DNA of 64,000 nt from Dendrophyllia cribrosa (taxonomy: Eukaryota; Cnidaria; Anthozoa; Scleractinia; Dendrophylliidae): the NCBI GenBank assembly GCA_024195265.1, contig JAJLRJ010000001.1, positions 54,313,702-54,377,701 of the forward strand. The letters are read 5' to 3'. This document shows positions 61,888 to 64,000 of this stretch, piece after piece. The translations under genes were made by a program, and so were the position numbers. Below the pieces are notes generated by a model. The model did not search any database and was not told the origin of the DNA. It was given only the letters and a program-made list of their open reading frames with translations. Within the stretch, counting starts at the first letter, position 1, and every line of letters begins with the position of its first letter.

Positions 61888-62079
61888 ATTTATCCGGTGA
61901 GTAGCGCTATCCACCTTTTGAACAACCGGGGGCTGATGTTTTTACGTGATGAATTTTGTACTGGGTTATAGAGGACCCTCTAAATACATGGATAAATTTA
62001 ATACTGTCTGTTATATAGCCTGCGCACAGACGTCTACTATCAAACCTTTGCTTCATGCGGAAAAAGGATGTCTGCGTAA

Positions 62080-63022
62080 TGGCTCCGTCAATTCCAAGCC
62101 CGCTCATCCTCCCCACCCCCCCCCCCCCCCCCCCCGGGCATTTGTCGGGCATTTGTCTTTTTTCAAAAAAAAGTTGCAAATGCCCCACGGTGGGGTCAGC
62201 TTATATGTACAAATCCCCACGGTGGGGCATCTGAAAGAGTGCAAATGCCTGACCCATGGGACAAGATCAAAATTTTTATTTCAATGATTATTGATGGAAA
62301 CAATAATTGCTCACAAATAAATGGATCTTTATTCATGCTAGGAATTCTTTCGTTCTACCTCAGAATTACTTATATCCGTTTCCTCATTCGTTCTAAATAT
62401 TTGTGTTATTTTTCCGCAAAACTTTTGACTCCAATAATTTCTTGTCGATTCTCGTTAATGTTATTACTTTTGATTAAAATTTATATGCTTACGTTCAATC
62501 CATTTACATGTAAGGTCGCCGTCGATTGAAATGCTTTTTCACGAAATTAAGTTAAGTTGCTATTGAATTTTTAAATAGCCAGATTCTTCTGTTACGACAT
62601 ATCATGATGGAAAGACTCCAAGGCCACGAAAATTTGAAAATTTGAAAATTGAAAATTTGCCGTGATATAGATATTGTCTTCTGTGGCACTTGACAGGTAA
62701 GGCAAAAGGCGGCCTGTTTTGAAAATTTTGTGAAACTTAAATATTTTCACTTGAAAAGTGCGGGACTCAAACGACGTTTTTCAACTCAGTTTTTATATTT
62801 TTAAATTGGGGGCAAACAGAAAATTTAAAATAAATAACGGAGCATGTACGAATTTTATATTCATAAGGTAACGTTGTTTTGACAATGCCCCACCCCCGGG
62901 CTGAGCTGTTTTAGCAAATGCCCCACCCTTTGGAAGGAAAAGTTATAAAATGCCCGACAAATGCCCGGGGGGGGGGGGGGGGGGGGGTGGGGTGATGAGC
63001 GGGCTTGGAATTGACGGAGCCA
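62080..63022. mobile_element. 943 bp Harbinger-like element with TAA TSD
   Basis: TGGCTCCGTCAATTCCAAGC and its inverse ending GACGGAGCCA, with TAA at 62077-62079 and 63023-63025. Poly-C and poly-G tracts followed by GGGCATTTGTC lie inside each end, with internal copies of AAATGCCCCAC. No transposase. Confidence 0.87.
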
Positions 63023-63224
63023 TAACTCCGTTTCGAATCGTGTTCACGTATCCTGCTACTCTTTTACCGCGAGAAGCAAAGGAAACTAAGAGAGGTCTGC
63101 ATACAGGCTACCTGTTATGTTCTTCAATTTCTCCAGTTCAGGAGGTTGCTTTGGACGGTCCCATTACAAGCCCTTTTGTTCCCCAAGTTTCTCTGGCAAA
63201 ATCACGAGGTCGATGAATCTTTTA

Positions 63225-63559
63225 AGGCCCGTTTACACAGGCGATTTTTTTGAAATTTTTGTCGCACTTGTCGATGCAAATTTTGTCGCGCGCTAGTTGG
63301 ATCTTCAAATCGCATGTGTATTAACGGGCGGCGATTTCAGTGCGATTTGGGCGCGATTTGTCGCGCGATGTCGCAGAGGTTTCGAACATGTTCAAAACCT
63401 GATGCAACTTGGCGGCGATTTTTGGGAAATCACGGTAAATCAAAGCAAATGTCGCACCCGAATCGCACAGGAAATCGCAGCTAGTTTACACTTGCGACAA
63501 AAGTTGCATTGGAGAGCGCGACAAAAAGCGCATCACAAATCGCATGTGTAAAAGGACCT
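63225..63559. mobile_element. 335 bp Harbinger-like MITE with TTA TSD
   Basis: AGGCCCGTTTACAC at left and GTGTAAAAGGACCT at right, with TTA at 63222-63224 and 63560-63562. The interior is rich in GCGATTTG and TGTCGC words on both strands. No coding capacity. Confidence 0.85.
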
Positions 63560-63562
63560 TTA

Positions 63563-64000
63563 GAAGTATAGGGTGCAATTAATAAGGTTAAAAGAAATCA
63601 ACTTATAATTGAAAATTGAAAACAAAAGAATTCTGTTAGCCTAGAGTTTTATCTTCATGAAGTTATTGTTATCTTTATTTCTAGGACAATATAGATTCTT
63701 CTAGCCTCTAGTCAGTCGGAAAAGCAGCCAAGAAAAATGTGCAAACAGGCAAATTGTCCTCTAACTGCACTGAAGGGTTGGAGAACGTCGTACGTCATCG
63801 CAGATCAGCCGCATTTAAATTCCGATTCAAAGTCACGTATAAGTAATGGTAATCATACGGTTTCGAGCTCAATTTGTGAATTATTTGAACAAGTGAGTTT
63901 TTTAAAACGCTCAAATTGCACGAGCCGCTTCGGGCTTTGAGTTTGCCGCATTCAATTGCAATGGATGGTCCGGGTGGTCATTGAATAAATTAGCACTTTT
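63563..64000. other. Right edge of window, nothing recognised
   Basis: AT-rich DNA; a 67-codon plus-strand frame at 63737-63940 has no recognisable motif. Confidence 0.35.

Overview
The window is animal nuclear DNA. It has split genes with GT-AG introns, an ANP32 homologue and a 353-residue G-protein alpha-q subunit, and the rest is dominated by transposon-derived repeats. The gene style, the AT-rich noncoding DNA, the dense short inverted-repeat elements and the Penelope-like, Harbinger and hAT remnants suggest a cnidarian, most likely an anthozoan such as a stony coral. That assignment is inference; no species marker is visible.

Layout. 94-3081 (minus): ANP32-type acidic leucine-rich nuclear phosphoprotein, whose 3' end lies left of the window. 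3082-10474: intergenic DNA with several inverted-repeat elements. 10475-24843 (minus): complete seven-exon G alpha q/11 gene; its 4.3 and 7.1 kb introns hold transposon insertions and a broken gene copy. 24844-35098: repeat-rich. It includes a HIRAN-like exon set in ATCGAT-rich DNA, a Penelope-like element (PLE) fragment interrupted by a 1.1 kb DNA transposon, and a hammerhead-type ribozyme motif at the PLE 3' end. 35099-35806 (minus): intronless gene for an unrecognised basic protein. 36600-42980: inverted-repeat elements (one a 523 bp near-perfect palindrome), a broken PIF/Harbinger transposase and a second PLE fragment with its own hammerhead-type motif. 45609-48107 (minus): two adjacent genes, one encoding an apolipoprotein-L-like protein. 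48891-51703: three transposons nested inside each other. 52114-64000: more nested elements, a tandem segmental duplication of about 1.8 kb (one copy carrying a piggyBac-like insertion, the other the empty site), and several short transposon derivatives.

The host genes do not form an obvious pathway: ANP32 is a nuclear chromatin and phosphatase regulator, G alpha q couples receptors to phospholipase C-beta, and the ApoL-like protein is a membrane-active helical protein. The most informative content is in the mobile elements. Two unrelated-looking PLE fragments each carry a hammerhead-like core shortly after a GIY-YIG reading frame, and many elements have target-site duplications that can be read directly, so insertion order can be reconstructed.
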